DNA of 64,000 nt from positions 1 through 64,000 of the forward strand of contig NZ_LMSD01000003.1 in the NCBI RefSeq assembly GCF_001428045.1, given 5' to 3'. Origin of the DNA: Paenibacillus sp. Soil750 (GTDB lineage: Bacteria > Bacillota > Bacilli > Paenibacillales > NBRC-103111). Below are positions 34,231 through 42,973 of the stretch, piece after piece; positions within the stretch are counted from its first letter, which is position 1; each line of letters begins with the position of its first letter. A model generated the notes under the pieces. The model worked only from the letters and a program-made list of their open reading frames with translations. It ran no database searches and had not been told where the DNA came from. The translations under genes were made by a program, and so were the position numbers.

Positions 34231-35385
34231 ATGCAAGTTACTGATGTCGAAAAAGTACCATCCTTGTTTTCCAGAACCAATCCGTTTCAAGCGAAAGTGT
34301 TGAAAAATATTAATTTGAACGGTGAAGGCTCCACAAAAGAAACACGCCATATTGAGCTTTCGCTTGAAGGCTCTGGCTTGTCCTATGTGCCTGGCGATTG
34401 CTTAGGTGTAGTACCTGACAACGATCCGGAGTTGGTCGCTGGTATCCTTGAGGTTATGAAATGGGATGCGGACACGGCGGTTGTCATTAATAAACAAAAC
34501 GAAACACTCCCTTTGAAAGAAGCGCTTTTGAAGCATTTCGAGCTTACGCTGTTGTCCAGAAAAATCGTTCAGCAAGCCGTTGAATTTTCCGACAATGAAG
34601 CATTGAAGCAGCTTGTGGCAGATACTGAGCAGTTGAAGGCTTATACAGACGGCCGCGATTTGCTGGATTTACTGAGCGAATTCGGACCATGGAAAGCTTC
34701 CCCACACGAAATTGTCGCTTTATTAAGAAAAATGCCGCCACGCTTATATTCCATTGCAAGTAGCTTTGCAGCTAATCCAGGTGAAGTTCATCTTACGATC
34801 GGTGCTGTTCGCTACATGGCACACGGCCGCGAGCGCAAAGGTGTATGTTCCGTGATGTGTGCAGAGCGCCTGAACGAAGGAGATACCGTTCCTGTCTTTG
34901 TTCAACTGAATAAACATTTTAACCTGCCGGAGTCCTCGGAGCAGGATATCATCATGGTAGGTCCTGGTACAGGAATTGCGCCATTCCGTTCCTTTATCCA
35001 AGAGCGTGCGGTGAGCAAAGCGACAGGCAAAGCATGGCTGTTCTTTGGTGACCAGCGTTCAGCGACAGATTATCTGTATCAGGAAGAGCTGGAGCAATAT
35101 CAACAGGCGGGCGCGTTGACCAAAATCGATGTAGCCTTCTCCCGTGATACGGCGCAGAAAGTGTATGTGCAGAATAAAATGCAGGAGAATAGCCACGAGC
35201 TATTCGCTTGGCTAGAAGGCGGAGCTTACTTCTACGTGTGTGGCGATAAACAAAACATGGCGAAGGATGTTCACAACACCTTAATCGACATCATTGAAAA
35301 AGAAGGTAAGTTGAGCCGCGAAGAGGCTGAAGCCTATTTGAATGGCTTGCAAGAGCAAGGGCGTTACCAACGTGACGTTTATTAA
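34231..35385 (+). CDS. CysJ-like FAD/NADPH reductase without flavodoxin domain
   Basis: This 384-aa protein matches the FAD-binding and NADPH-binding part of sulfite reductase flavoprotein alpha: RLYSIASS (FAD), GVCSVMCAERL, MVGPGTGIAPFRSFIQER (NADPH pyrophosphate) and a C-terminal RYQRDVY with the flavin-stacking Tyr. The ~200-residue N-terminal flavodoxin module of CysJ is absent, so electrons must pass to a separate partner. No cysI gene is adjacent. The 240 bases upstream are AT-rich, and no clear operator was identified there. It ends at its own terminator. Confidence 0.82.
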   Translation: MQVTDVEKVPSLFSRTNPFQAKVLKNINLNGEGSTKETRHIELSLEGSGLSYVPGDCLGVVPDNDPELVAGILEVMKWDADTAVVINKQNETLPLKEALLKHFELTLLSRKIVQQAVEFSDNEALKQLVADTEQLKAYTDGRDLLDLLSEFGPWKASPHEIVALLRKMPPRLYSIASSFAANPGEVHLTIGAVRYMAHGRERKGVCSVMCAERLNEGDTVPVFVQLNKHFNLPESSEQDIIMVGPGTGIAPFRSFIQERAVSKATGKAWLFFGDQRSATDYLYQEELEQYQQAGALTKIDVAFSRDTAQKVYVQNKMQENSHELFAWLEGGAYFYVCGDKQNMAKDVHNTLIDIIEKEGKLSREEAEAYLNGLQEQGRYQRDVY

Positions 35386-35397
35386 TTGAAAATAGGT

Positions 35398-35436
35398 AAG
35401 GCGAGTAAGCTGAATATCAGCTTGCTCGCCTTTTTT
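35398..35436 (+). terminator. Bidirectional-capable intrinsic terminator
   Basis: AGGCGAGTAAGCTG pairs with CAGCTTGCTCGCC around AATAT and is followed by TTTTTT. It separates the convergent reductase and RND pump genes. Confidence 0.88.
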
Positions 35437-35452
35437 GTTGACGTTAGCGCGA

Positions 35453-38449
35453 TTATCGAACCGTTCCAAGATATCTTCTTTGACGTTTTGCTTTTCTAGC
35501 ATGCAGAAGTTCATATACCGTTGGGACCATGATCAACGTGAAGATCGTTGCTGAAGTCAGACCGCCGATAACCACTACTGCTAAGCCTCGGGAAACGATG
35601 CTGCCTTCTTCGGCTTTGGCAAGAACAAGCGGCACCATCGCACAAATGGTAGCTACGGCTGTCATCAAGATCGGACGCATCCGTGTAGCCGCTGCTTCAA
35701 GCAAGGATTCACGAATAGTCATGTGTTCTTCGTTTTGCTTCACACGATCAATCAAGACGATGGCATTCGTGACGACGATACCGATCAGCATCAAGAATCC
35801 GAAGATCGACGTAACGTCGAAGGATGTCTTGGTGATCATCATCCCGACAATCGCACCGACGGCCGCAAAAGGAAGGGATACCATGCTCGCGATTGGTGCA
35901 CGGAAGGATTTAAACGTGATGACCATGATCAGCAGTACGATTCCAATGGAGATTCCCATGGTCATGAACAAGTCGGCAAAATCACTGGATTGCTCAGCAG
36001 ATGCTCCGCCAACGCTCAAAGCAATATGGGCTGGAAGCTTGAGATCTTTGGTGTTTTTCGTGATCTCTGTGTTGATTTTGGATAGTTTAGTTGAGTCTAC
36101 GAGTGCCGTCACACGCAAGAATTGTTGACTATCCTTATGAAGGATCGTGTTGGACTCATTTGTTTTTTCGATCTTCGCAACGGAGGTCAAGGCAGCTGGA
36201 CCCGTTGCTGTCATGATTTGAATATTCGATAGGTCGGAAACCGTCGAAGGATTAATTAAAGCATCTAACACAACAGGTATTTCTTTGTTCTCCAGCTTCA
36301 TCGAACCAATGGGTGTTGGGTTCATCAGAGAGCGAATTGTACCTGCAATTTCCTCAGGTTTAGCCAGAGCAGGATCAACTGTAATCGAATAGCCAGGTTT
36401 GGTTACATTTTGATTACTCGTAACTTTCTCAACACCTTCAATACCTTTAATTGCCGCAATGACATCCGCTGCAGCTTGATCTAAGCTCTTGGCGGAATCT
36501 CCTGTTAAATCAACGGTAATCGCGGAACCGCTGCTACCATCGAAGCCACCGCCGCCTGCTTGCAAATCAGCGTCCGGATATTTGGATTTTTGAGTGATTA
36601 CCTGGTCGATAAAGTGCTGTGTATCCACATCTTTCTTCATGAATACTTGGAAAGTTGCGATTGTTGGAGGTGCGACGCTGCCCCATTTTGCATTATCTTC
36701 GGTATTTCCTTGTTGCAGAATAAGATGATCAAGCTCACTTTGTTCGAGCATGAATTTTTCTAGTTCCATTGCTTTTTCGCGCACGGTAGAAATCGGAGTT
36801 TCAGGTGCGTAGGAAAGCGTGACACTCAACTGGCTTGCTGTGGAACCTGCAACTGCACCTTTTGGCATGACGAAGTATAGAGCAATCGAACCGCCAAACA
36901 GAATAAGCGAAACAAGAATGGAGATGAACTTATGGTTCAAGCTCCAGGATAAGATGTTTCTAAGACCCTGCGACTCTTTATGCTCCTTTAATTTCGTTTT
37001 GCGCAGCAACCAAGCGCTCATCACAGGTACGACGGTTAATGCAACCAGCAAGGAGGACAGCAGAGAGTAGGTAACGGTTAAGGCAAAAGGAAGCAGGAAC
37101 GCTTGTAATGAGCCTTTCAAAAGTCCAAGCGGTAGGAACACTGCAACGGTTGTTAAAGTAGAAGCAGTAATCGCTCTAGCGACCTCACGCGTTGCATCAA
37201 GGATTAATTCCTTGGAGAACTCCGTCTTCTGGGTTCTTCGGAAAATATTTTCAATAACAACGATACTATCATCCACGAGCCGTCCTACGGCTACTGCGAC
37301 CCCGCCAAGGGTCAAGATATTCAGTGTCACACCAGATTGGGAAAGCAGGAACAATGTTAATCCAAGTGAAAGAGGGATAGAAACGATCGTAATGAACGTG
37401 GAACGAACATTTCTTAGGAAGATCAGAATCACAATTGTCGCGAATAAGGCGCCAAGTAACACTTCTCTCATCATACTGTTCACGGAAGTGACCACAGATT
37501 CAGCCGTGGAATAAATCACTTCTGCCGTTGCATTCGGGTATTTCGTTGCGATTTCTTCTGAGATTTTATCTACTTCCTTACTGATATCAACCGCATTGGA
37601 GCTAGCATCCTTGGTTACTACCAAGGTAAGGGAATCTTTGCCGTTAATACGGGTCAGTGTATCTTTGTTTGCAGCAACTTCAACAGTGGCAACATCTTTT
37701 AACTTGACGCCAGGTGCAACGGTTAAATTAGTAAGCGTATTCAGGTCGTTTAGGTTCCCCACGACCTTAATGGCACTTGTTTTGCCATCGATGGGCCTTT
37801 CACCGACATTGACAGTCACGTTCTGCCCTTGAAGGACACCCATCAGCACCTGAGCAGGCAATTTCGCACTAGCCAGCTTATCTTTATCAGGGTGAATAAT
37901 CACCTGGGAAACGGATGTGCCACCAAGCGCTACGCTAGCAAGTCCTCTGATTTTCTGAAACTCAGGTAATATTTTCTCTTGTGCTAGCTCAACATTTTGC
38001 TTGGTGATGCCATCTTTGAAGTTAAGGGATACCCAGGAGAGTGGAATCATCGAGGTATTTAATCGAATAACGAAAGGCTTCGACATCCCCGCAGGGAGAA
38101 CAATCGAGGAGAGTGCTTCTTGCACGCTAGCTTGGGCATCCTTCATTTTAATATCCGAATCAAATGTCATATCAATTTTCATGAAGCCGTCGGATGATGT
38201 GGAGAATATTTCTTTCTTACCCGGCACACTGGAGACAGCTTTCTCTATAGGTGTAGTTGCACTATCTAGCATGGATTTAGCATCGTAGCCTTGGCCGACG
38301 ACCGTAACACTAATCTGTGGGAAATCTGCACTTGGGAGAAATTCCATTGGCAATTTAAAATAACTACCGATTCCCGTGCCTAAAATTAATATCACCAAAA
38401 AAATGACTGCTGCTTTGTTACTAAAAGCCCATTTCGTAAACCATGTCAC
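35453..38449 (-). CDS. RND efflux permease (SwrC/AcrB type)
   Basis: This 998-aa inner-membrane protein has the full RND layout: TM1 at residues ~12-30, a large loop, TM2-6 around 330-480 with GRLVDDSIVVIENI (proton-relay Asp pair), TM7 near 505, a second loop, and TM8-12 at ~830-990. Both loops contain porter-domain motifs (TTPIEKAVSSVPG, PLSWVSLNFKDG). It is closest in kind to Bacillus SwrC/YerP, which exports surfactin-like lipopeptides. No membrane-fusion partner is adjacent, as is usual in Gram-positives. Confidence 0.9.
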   Translation of the reverse strand: MTWFTKWAFSNKAAVIFLVILILGTGIGSYFKLPMEFLPSADFPQISVTVVGQGYDAKSMLDSATTPIEKAVSSVPGKKEIFSTSSDGFMKIDMTFDSDIKMKDAQASVQEALSSIVLPAGMSKPFVIRLNTSMIPLSWVSLNFKDGITKQNVELAQEKILPEFQKIRGLASVALGGTSVSQVIIHPDKDKLASAKLPAQVLMGVLQGQNVTVNVGERPIDGKTSAIKVVGNLNDLNTLTNLTVAPGVKLKDVATVEVAANKDTLTRINGKDSLTLVVTKDASSNAVDISKEVDKISEEIATKYPNATAEVIYSTAESVVTSVNSMMREVLLGALFATIVILIFLRNVRSTFITIVSIPLSLGLTLFLLSQSGVTLNILTLGGVAVAVGRLVDDSIVVIENIFRRTQKTEFSKELILDATREVARAITASTLTTVAVFLPLGLLKGSLQAFLLPFALTVTYSLLSSLLVALTVVPVMSAWLLRKTKLKEHKESQGLRNILSWSLNHKFISILVSLILFGGSIALYFVMPKGAVAGSTASQLSVTLSYAPETPISTVREKAMELEKFMLEQSELDHLILQQGNTEDNAKWGSVAPPTIATFQVFMKKDVDTQHFIDQVITQKSKYPDADLQAGGGGFDGSSGSAITVDLTGDSAKSLDQAAADVIAAIKGIEGVEKVTSNQNVTKPGYSITVDPALAKPEEIAGTIRSLMNPTPIGSMKLENKEIPVVLDALINPSTVSDLSNIQIMTATGPAALTSVAKIEKTNESNTILHKDSQQFLRVTALVDSTKLSKINTEITKNTKDLKLPAHIALSVGGASAEQSSDFADLFMTMGISIGIVLLIMVITFKSFRAPIASMVSLPFAAVGAIVGMMITKTSFDVTSIFGFLMLIGIVVTNAIVLIDRVKQNEEHMTIRESLLEAAATRMRPILMTAVATICAMVPLVLAKAEEGSIVSRGLAVVVIGGLTSATIFTLIMVPTVYELLHARKAKRQRRYLGTVR

Positions 38450-38731
38450 ACGACTCGCTCCCTTTCATGATCTATCTCTTTATTTCTCTAGGCACAAGTA
38501 TAGCGATATCAATCTTAATGCGAATATGGCTGTGGGATGGTTTCAACTCAGACTACAGTCGGAGAAATCCCTAAAGTGTAGAATTCCATCTTCTGATTGA
38601 TATATGTAAATAAGGGATTAGGTAGATAGAATTTTCATGATTTGGATAAAAGATCAACTCGAAGGAAATGCTACCCTTATCGTCCATCTTGTGACGAAGA
38701 TACTGAAGACGACGGGAAGTGAACGTAACGC

Positions 38732-39508
38732 ATGTTACAAGGCAAAAAGAGGTTGATCTGGATAGTCCTCATCTGTGTGGTCTTGTTCAGTGCTTCCACA
38801 ACGACTGTTTTTGCGTATGGCAAAGGTGCAAAAGGCCCAGATGTATACGCGGTTCAAGGGATGTTGAAGTCTCTTGGTTACTACTCGGGACCGATTACAG
38901 GCTATTATGGTAATCAAACACAAGCTGGGGTTAAAGCGTTTCAAAGTAGATATGGTTTGCCAGTAACGGGAAATGTTGATGATCAAACCTTACAATCCAT
39001 CCTGTGGGCTTATGGTAATTTGAAGATTCCCAAGAAGGCGACGCCAACGCCAACGCCAGTACCAACACCGGCGCCGGATATACCGAGTCCAACACCTGCT
39101 CCACAGGTTCCCTCAACGTCAGGATTAACGGTAGAAGAGCAGCAAATGCTGGATCTTGTGAATAAAGAGCGAACGGCTATTGGTCTCGCTGCGCTTACAG
39201 CTGATCTAGAGTTGACCAAAACAGCCCGTCTAAAAAGCCAAGATATGGTGGATAACAAATATTTCTCCCATGACTCACCAACGTATGGTTCACCATTCGA
39301 TATGATGGAGAAATTCGGAATTACGTATAATGCAGCAGGGGAGAACATTGCTTGTAACCAAAGCGTTCAAGCAGCTCATGAAGCTTTAATGAACTCTCCA
39401 GGACATAAAGCGAATATACTTAGCAAAGATTACACGCATATTGGTATCGGCATTGTAGATGGCGGGCCGTGCGGTAAAATGTTCACCCAACAGTTTATTG
39501 GTAAATAG
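38732..39508 (+). CDS. Secreted CAP-domain (YkwD-like) protein with peptidoglycan-binding domain
   Basis: This 258-aa protein has a signal peptide (residues ~8-28, ending near TTTVFAYG). A PG_binding_1 domain follows at ~32-85 (GPDVYAVQGMLKSLGYYSG, AFQSRYGLPVTGNVDDQT). A PTPTP linker leads to a CAP/SCP domain at ~130-258, with LDLVNKERTAIGL, KYFSHDSPTYGSPFDMM and GENIACNQSVQAAHEALMNS. The His and Glu of the CAP cavity are present. Members bind the wall or spore cortex (YlbC, YkwD, SafA-like partners). Its substrate is unknown. The 282 bases upstream contain no recognised element. Confidence 0.88.
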   Translation: MLQGKKRLIWIVLICVVLFSASTTTVFAYGKGAKGPDVYAVQGMLKSLGYYSGPITGYYGNQTQAGVKAFQSRYGLPVTGNVDDQTLQSILWAYGNLKIPKKATPTPTPVPTPAPDIPSPTPAPQVPSTSGLTVEEQQMLDLVNKERTAIGLAALTADLELTKTARLKSQDMVDNKYFSHDSPTYGSPFDMMEKFGITYNAAGENIACNQSVQAAHEALMNSPGHKANILSKDYTHIGIGIVDGGPCGKMFTQQFIGK

Positions 39509-39519
39509 ACAACATAGGA

Positions 39520-39563
39520 AAAAGGACGTAACGGATGCGTGAGCATTCATTACGTCCTTTTTG
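39520..39563 (+). terminator. Intrinsic terminator between convergent genes
   Basis: AAAAAGGACGTAA...TTACGTCCTTTTT with inner GGATGC/GCATTC pairing. A/T runs on both sides suit either direction. Confidence 0.86.
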
Positions 39564-39575
39564 TTTCAACGATGC

Positions 39576-40607
39576 TTATGTGGCAGATACAGGTTTAATT
39601 GCTTCGGTCCATTCCGTATACTTCTGGAGTGCTGCACCTTGCTCAATCGCATGACGGGCCATATAGATGCCTTCTTCAATGGAGCCAGCTTTCTGGGAAA
39701 TCCACAAACGGACAGCACTGTTGAGCAGTACCATATTTAAGTAGGGGAGTGAAGCATCGCCGCGAAGGACAGAAAGTGTGGTCTCTGCTTGCAGTTCAGC
39801 CGTCCATTCCTGGGCTGGCACTTCAACCATCAGCTCATAAATTTCAGGATCTACAATGAATAACTCACTTGCCCCGTCTTGGATAAGGTAGGTTCTTGTA
39901 CGTTTATCAACACCTAAGTCCTCTGAGCCCTCCATACCCTGCACCACAATACCGCGAGAAACACCTAATTCAATGAGCAAATTCGTGATTTTCTCAAAAA
40001 CAGTGCCGTGAAACACACCAACAGCCATATAGGGAGCTTCTGTAAAACGCAGCAGCTTCTCCGCCGTATTGAACACGGTTCTCAAACCGAGTTCTTTACG
40101 AATTTCGCGCAGCTCGCCAAGCGGTTCACACCAGCTTTCGGTCGGTGTGAATAAGAAGCCTGTTCGCGCCGCAGCAGAAACTAATGCTTCACGTGATGCT
40201 TCAAGTGCATTTACCCCCATTGCTGTAAGCACATCGGACAAGGTGATGCCCCATTTAGGAGGCATGCTAGGGCTGCCATGCAAAGTTGTTGGCAATCCGC
40301 AGGCTGCGAGTACGAATGCGGTCGGTAATGTTGCGATAAATGTGCGAGTGCGACCATCATAGGGACCGGCACAATCGATACTTCCTGCCATGGGATAAGT
40401 GCTAATACGTTGTCGTAAGGCATGAATAAAGGCTTTGATTTCATCAGGTGATTCCATTTTAATTCGCTCAGCTACAAGAAAAGCGCCGATCTGAGCTTGG
40501 GTGGCTGCACCGGTTAGGATGAGTTCGGCTGCTTGAGCCGCTTCTTCATAGGTAAGGTCTCTGGCTCCGCGTTTACCGCGGCCTACTTCTTTTAATAAGG
40601 ATATCAT
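39576..40607 (-). CDS. TrpD2-like protein (anthranilate phosphoribosyltransferase family)
   Basis: This 343-aa protein has the phosphoribosyltransferase III fold: an N-terminal helical domain (LTYEEAAQAAELILTGAATQAQIGAFLVAERIKMESPDE) and GSIDCAGPYDGRTRTF, where true TrpD has the PRPP glycine loop. The catalytic TrpD motif is not intact, as in the TrpD2/YbiB branch, whose E. coli member binds nucleic acids. Its start overlaps the ANTAR gene by 4 bases, so the two are made together. A helper role in RNA-based nitrate control is an inference from that coupling. Confidence 0.75.
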   Translation of the reverse strand: MISLLKEVGRGKRGARDLTYEEAAQAAELILTGAATQAQIGAFLVAERIKMESPDEIKAFIHALRQRISTYPMAGSIDCAGPYDGRTRTFIATLPTAFVLAACGLPTTLHGSPSMPPKWGITLSDVLTAMGVNALEASREALVSAAARTGFLFTPTESWCEPLGELREIRKELGLRTVFNTAEKLLRFTEAPYMAVGVFHGTVFEKITNLLIELGVSRGIVVQGMEGSEDLGVDKRTRTYLIQDGASELFIVDPEIYELMVEVPAQEWTAELQAETTLSVLRGDASLPYLNMVLLNSAVRLWISQKAGSIEEGIYMARHAIEQGAALQKYTEWTEAIKPVSAT

Positions 40608-41254
40608 CGTTTGCGGCCCCCTTTGTTCTGATCCTGTAGTATCTGATATACCTTGACGATGGAGGTTGCGACGTCGACCATACGCTTACGTTCATTCATA
40701 GCTTGTTTACGGAGGAAATCATAAGCTTCAGCTTCCGAGATACCTTTGATTTCGCATAAAATTCGCTTCGCCTGATCAACCCACTTACGTTCTTCAAGCT
40801 TGGACAGCAGTTGTTCGCGCTCCTGATGCCACTCGGTTCGTTGGAAATAATGGTTCACACCCAGTATCAACGCACAATGAATTTCTAGTGGGCTCATCGT
40901 GGGACCGATCAAGCCATCTATTCCCGCATCCATCTTACATTCATTAGAAGGAAAAGTTTGCGTATCACACCACCAGAATATGGGAAGACTCCGCTGTGCA
41001 AGCAAGCGTATACGCCAATCTGTGACTTGTTCGGGACCTACTGATAATAATACAGCATCGACCTTAGGGATGATAAAGGAAATTTCTTTCATATTAGATG
41101 AAGTATAAATGCGGAACCCCAAATCCTTCATGATTTCATCAGGTAAAAATTCTTTTCCTTGCATGTCTTCCGTTCGAACAGCATGTGAGGGCTCAGAGGA
41201 GGCAGCTGAGCGAGTTGTCATGAACTCGTCGACCAGAATGAATGATTGCAACAT
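40604..41254 (-). CDS. ANTAR-domain antiterminator (NasT-like)
   Basis: This 216-aa protein has a degenerate receiver-like domain (~50-140: VDAVLLSVGPEQV, IDGLIGPTMSPLEIH) without the phosphorylated Asp pocket being obvious. The C-terminal ANTAR domain (~155-208) reads KLEERKWVDQAKRILCEIKGISEAEAYDFLRKQAMNERKRMVDVA in two segments. ANTAR proteins bind pairs of hexaloop RNA hairpins and prevent termination. Exactly such hairpins lie in the divergent leader at 41456-41646, giving a local target. The signal, probably nitrate or nitrite, cannot be read from sequence. Confidence 0.87.
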   Translation of the reverse strand: MLQSFILVDEFMTTRSAASSEPSHAVRTEDMQGKEFLPDEIMKDLGFRIYTSSNMKEISFIIPKVDAVLLSVGPEQVTDWRIRLLAQRSLPIFWWCDTQTFPSNECKMDAGIDGLIGPTMSPLEIHCALILGVNHYFQRTEWHQEREQLLSKLEERKWVDQAKRILCEIKGISEAEAYDFLRKQAMNERKRMVDVATSIVKVYQILQDQNKGGRKR

Positions 41255-41401
41255 GGGAATACCTCCATCTTGAATAACTTTAACTCATGACAAGTACATG
41301 TTAGGTTTCGATCTTATTTGGTATTATTATACGGCAATACTATAGCATATGCACCTGAAATTTGTCGATATGCTACTCAAATTCTCTGATATAATTTTTT
41401 G

Positions 41402-41418
41402 TGTTAAGTTTATTGACA
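41402..41418. promoter_or_regulatory. GlnR/TnrA box
   Basis: TGTTAAGTTTATTGACA fits TGTNAN7TNACA at every fixed position. Its right half coincides with the -35 element of the promoter at 41413-41441, which suits repression, probably by GlnR when nitrogen is plentiful. Confidence 0.68.
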
Positions 41419-41441
41419 TAGAATTAAGTGCATCGTATAAT
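41413..41441 (+). promoter_or_regulatory. Sigma-A promoter of the nas operon
   Basis: TTGACA (41413) and TATAAT (41436) are both perfect and separated by 17 bases. Transcription should start near 41448, about 8 bases before the first ANTAR hairpin. Confidence 0.85.
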
Positions 41442-41455
41442 CAAGTTAAGAAATC

Positions 41456-41530
41456 GGCACAATGATGTGCCACTTAACGAAGGCAACGGCGCCTATCCCC
41501 TTACAAATACGTAACTGGATAGGCTTTTTA
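41456..41530 (+). promoter_or_regulatory. ANTAR-responsive attenuator 1
   Basis: Hairpin P1 is GGCAC-AATGAT-GTGCC (41456-41471). After a 9-base linker, P2 is AGGC-AACGGC-GCCT (41481-41494). Both loops are hexamers with A at position 1 and G at position 4, the ANTAR recognition rule. The 3' arm of P2 is also the start of the terminator stem GCCTATCC/GGATAGGC (41491-41524) followed by TTTTTA. Binding of the ANTAR protein to P1-P2 would therefore block the terminator. Confidence 0.85.
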
Positions 41531-41561
41531 TGTTCATTGTTATGAAAAAACTACATCTATC

Positions 41562-41646
41562 ATGCTGTTCACGAGGAAGTGGCAGCAGTGGCAATGAGGC
41601 CGATAAACATCCCGTGACTGATAGGGTATGTTTGTCGGCCTTTTCT
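41562..41646 (+). promoter_or_regulatory. ANTAR-responsive attenuator 2
   Basis: A second module follows. P2 is GGC-AATGAG-GCC (41590-41601), again a hexaloop with A1 and G4. Its 3' arm overlaps the terminator stem GGCCGATAAACAT...ATGTTTGTCGGCC (41599-41640) followed by TTTTCT. The upstream hairpin TGCTG...CAGCA (41563-41587) closes on a hexaloop GAGGAA, which has G4 but not A1. The module ends 72 bases before nasA. Confidence 0.72.
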
Positions 41647-41717
41647 GTCAACGCGCAGTCAAACAAATGGATAGGACAAAAAGAAGGCGAAAAGCCTCAC
41701 AAAAGGAGAGGGATTGC

Positions 41718-42959
41718 ATGGTAGATCGGAAAAGTTTTATGCAAGTAGGGCACAAAGGGTCTTTGTTCAGTTCATTCTTGTATTTTGACATGAGTTTCAT
41801 GGTCTGGGTGCTTCTTGGACCGCTAGCTGTCATCCTAGCCAAAGATTTTGGGTTGGATGCCGCACAAAAAGCTAATTTGGTTGCTTTACCAACTTTAGGG
41901 GGGGCGGTCCTACGACTAGTACTTGGCGTACTAACGGATAAAATTGGTCCTAAACTAACAGGACAGATTGGGCTTTCTCTTACCTTAATTCCATTATTCT
42001 GGGGATGGCAGTTCGCTAACACGATGGGAGATATGTATTTTGTAGCTCTAATGCTAGGTATCGCAGGAGCAAGCTTTGCTGCAGCACTACCGCTCGCTAG
42101 CAGCTGGTACCCGCCACAGTATCAAGGATTAGCAATGGGGATTGCAGGTGCAGGAAATAGCGGGACGATTTTCGCTACCTTGTTTGCAAATCGTTTAGCA
42201 CAACATTATGGAGATTGGCACGTTGTTTTCGGGGTTGCCATGATTCCAATTGCAATAACACTAGTCATTTTCAGTATTTTGGCAAAGGATAGTCCCAATA
42301 AACCAGCACCAAAAACGATTGCAGAGTACGGTAAAGTATTGAAACAGAAGGATTCGTGGTTGTTCTGTATTTTCTATAGTGTAACTTTCGGTGGTTTTGT
42401 AGGAATGGCATCTTATCTTACGATTTTCTTTAATACACAATATGGGCTTTCTCCTGTGCGTGCTGCAGACTTTACAACTTTATGTGTCATCGGTGGTAGC
42501 TTCTTCCGTCCCGTTGGAGGATGGCTTGCAGATAAGATTGGCGGAATTCGTATGTTAATGGTTCTATATGGTGTTGTTGGATTAATGATGGCAGGTATCT
42601 CGACGCTTCCAGCACTTTCATTGACGACAGTCATGCTCTTCGTTGCTATGATGGCCTTCGGAATGGGAAATGGTTCGGTATTCCAACTCGTGCCACAGCG
42701 TTTCAAAGCGGAAATTGGTGTGATGACAGGAATTGTTGGAGCAGCAGGGGGATTAGGTGGTTACTTCTTGCCTAAAATTCTTGGAAACCTGAAATTATCC
42801 ACGGGTTCTTTCACACCAGGCTTCCTGATTCTGAGTGGAATTGCACTAAGTTGTATCGTCATTATTGCGGTTGTTCAAGGGCAATGGAAACGTACATGGA
42901 TTGGCGAAGGCGGTAAGGTGAAAGTAGCGTCTTCGAGCATGGATACGATTCAGGCTTAA
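41718..42959 (+). CDS. nasA: Nitrate/nitrite transporter (NarK/NasA-type MFS)
   Basis: This 413-aa protein has twelve hydrophobic segments and the nitrate-porter signatures GIAGASFAAALPLASSWYPP and GAGNSGTIFATLFANRL (NS motif region) plus the second copy FGMGNGSVFQLVPQRF. Conserved Arg (RLVLGVLTDKIGPK) would bind nitrate. The start at 41718 lies about 7 bases after AAGGAGAGG; the longer open frame runs back into the attenuator. It is the first gene of nasADEC and is controlled by the leader described above. Confidence 0.92.
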   Translation: MVDRKSFMQVGHKGSLFSSFLYFDMSFMVWVLLGPLAVILAKDFGLDAAQKANLVALPTLGGAVLRLVLGVLTDKIGPKLTGQIGLSLTLIPLFWGWQFANTMGDMYFVALMLGIAGASFAAALPLASSWYPPQYQGLAMGIAGAGNSGTIFATLFANRLAQHYGDWHVVFGVAMIPIAITLVIFSILAKDSPNKPAPKTIAEYGKVLKQKDSWLFCIFYSVTFGGFVGMASYLTIFFNTQYGLSPVRAADFTTLCVIGGSFFRPVGGWLADKIGGIRMLMVLYGVVGLMMAGISTLPALSLTTVMLFVAMMAFGMGNGSVFQLVPQRFKAEIGVMTGIVGAAGGLGGYFLPKILGNLKLSTGSFTPGFLILSGIALSCIVIIAVVQGQWKRTWIGEGGKVKVASSSMDTIQA

Positions 42960-42973
42960 CATAAGCAGGGAAC

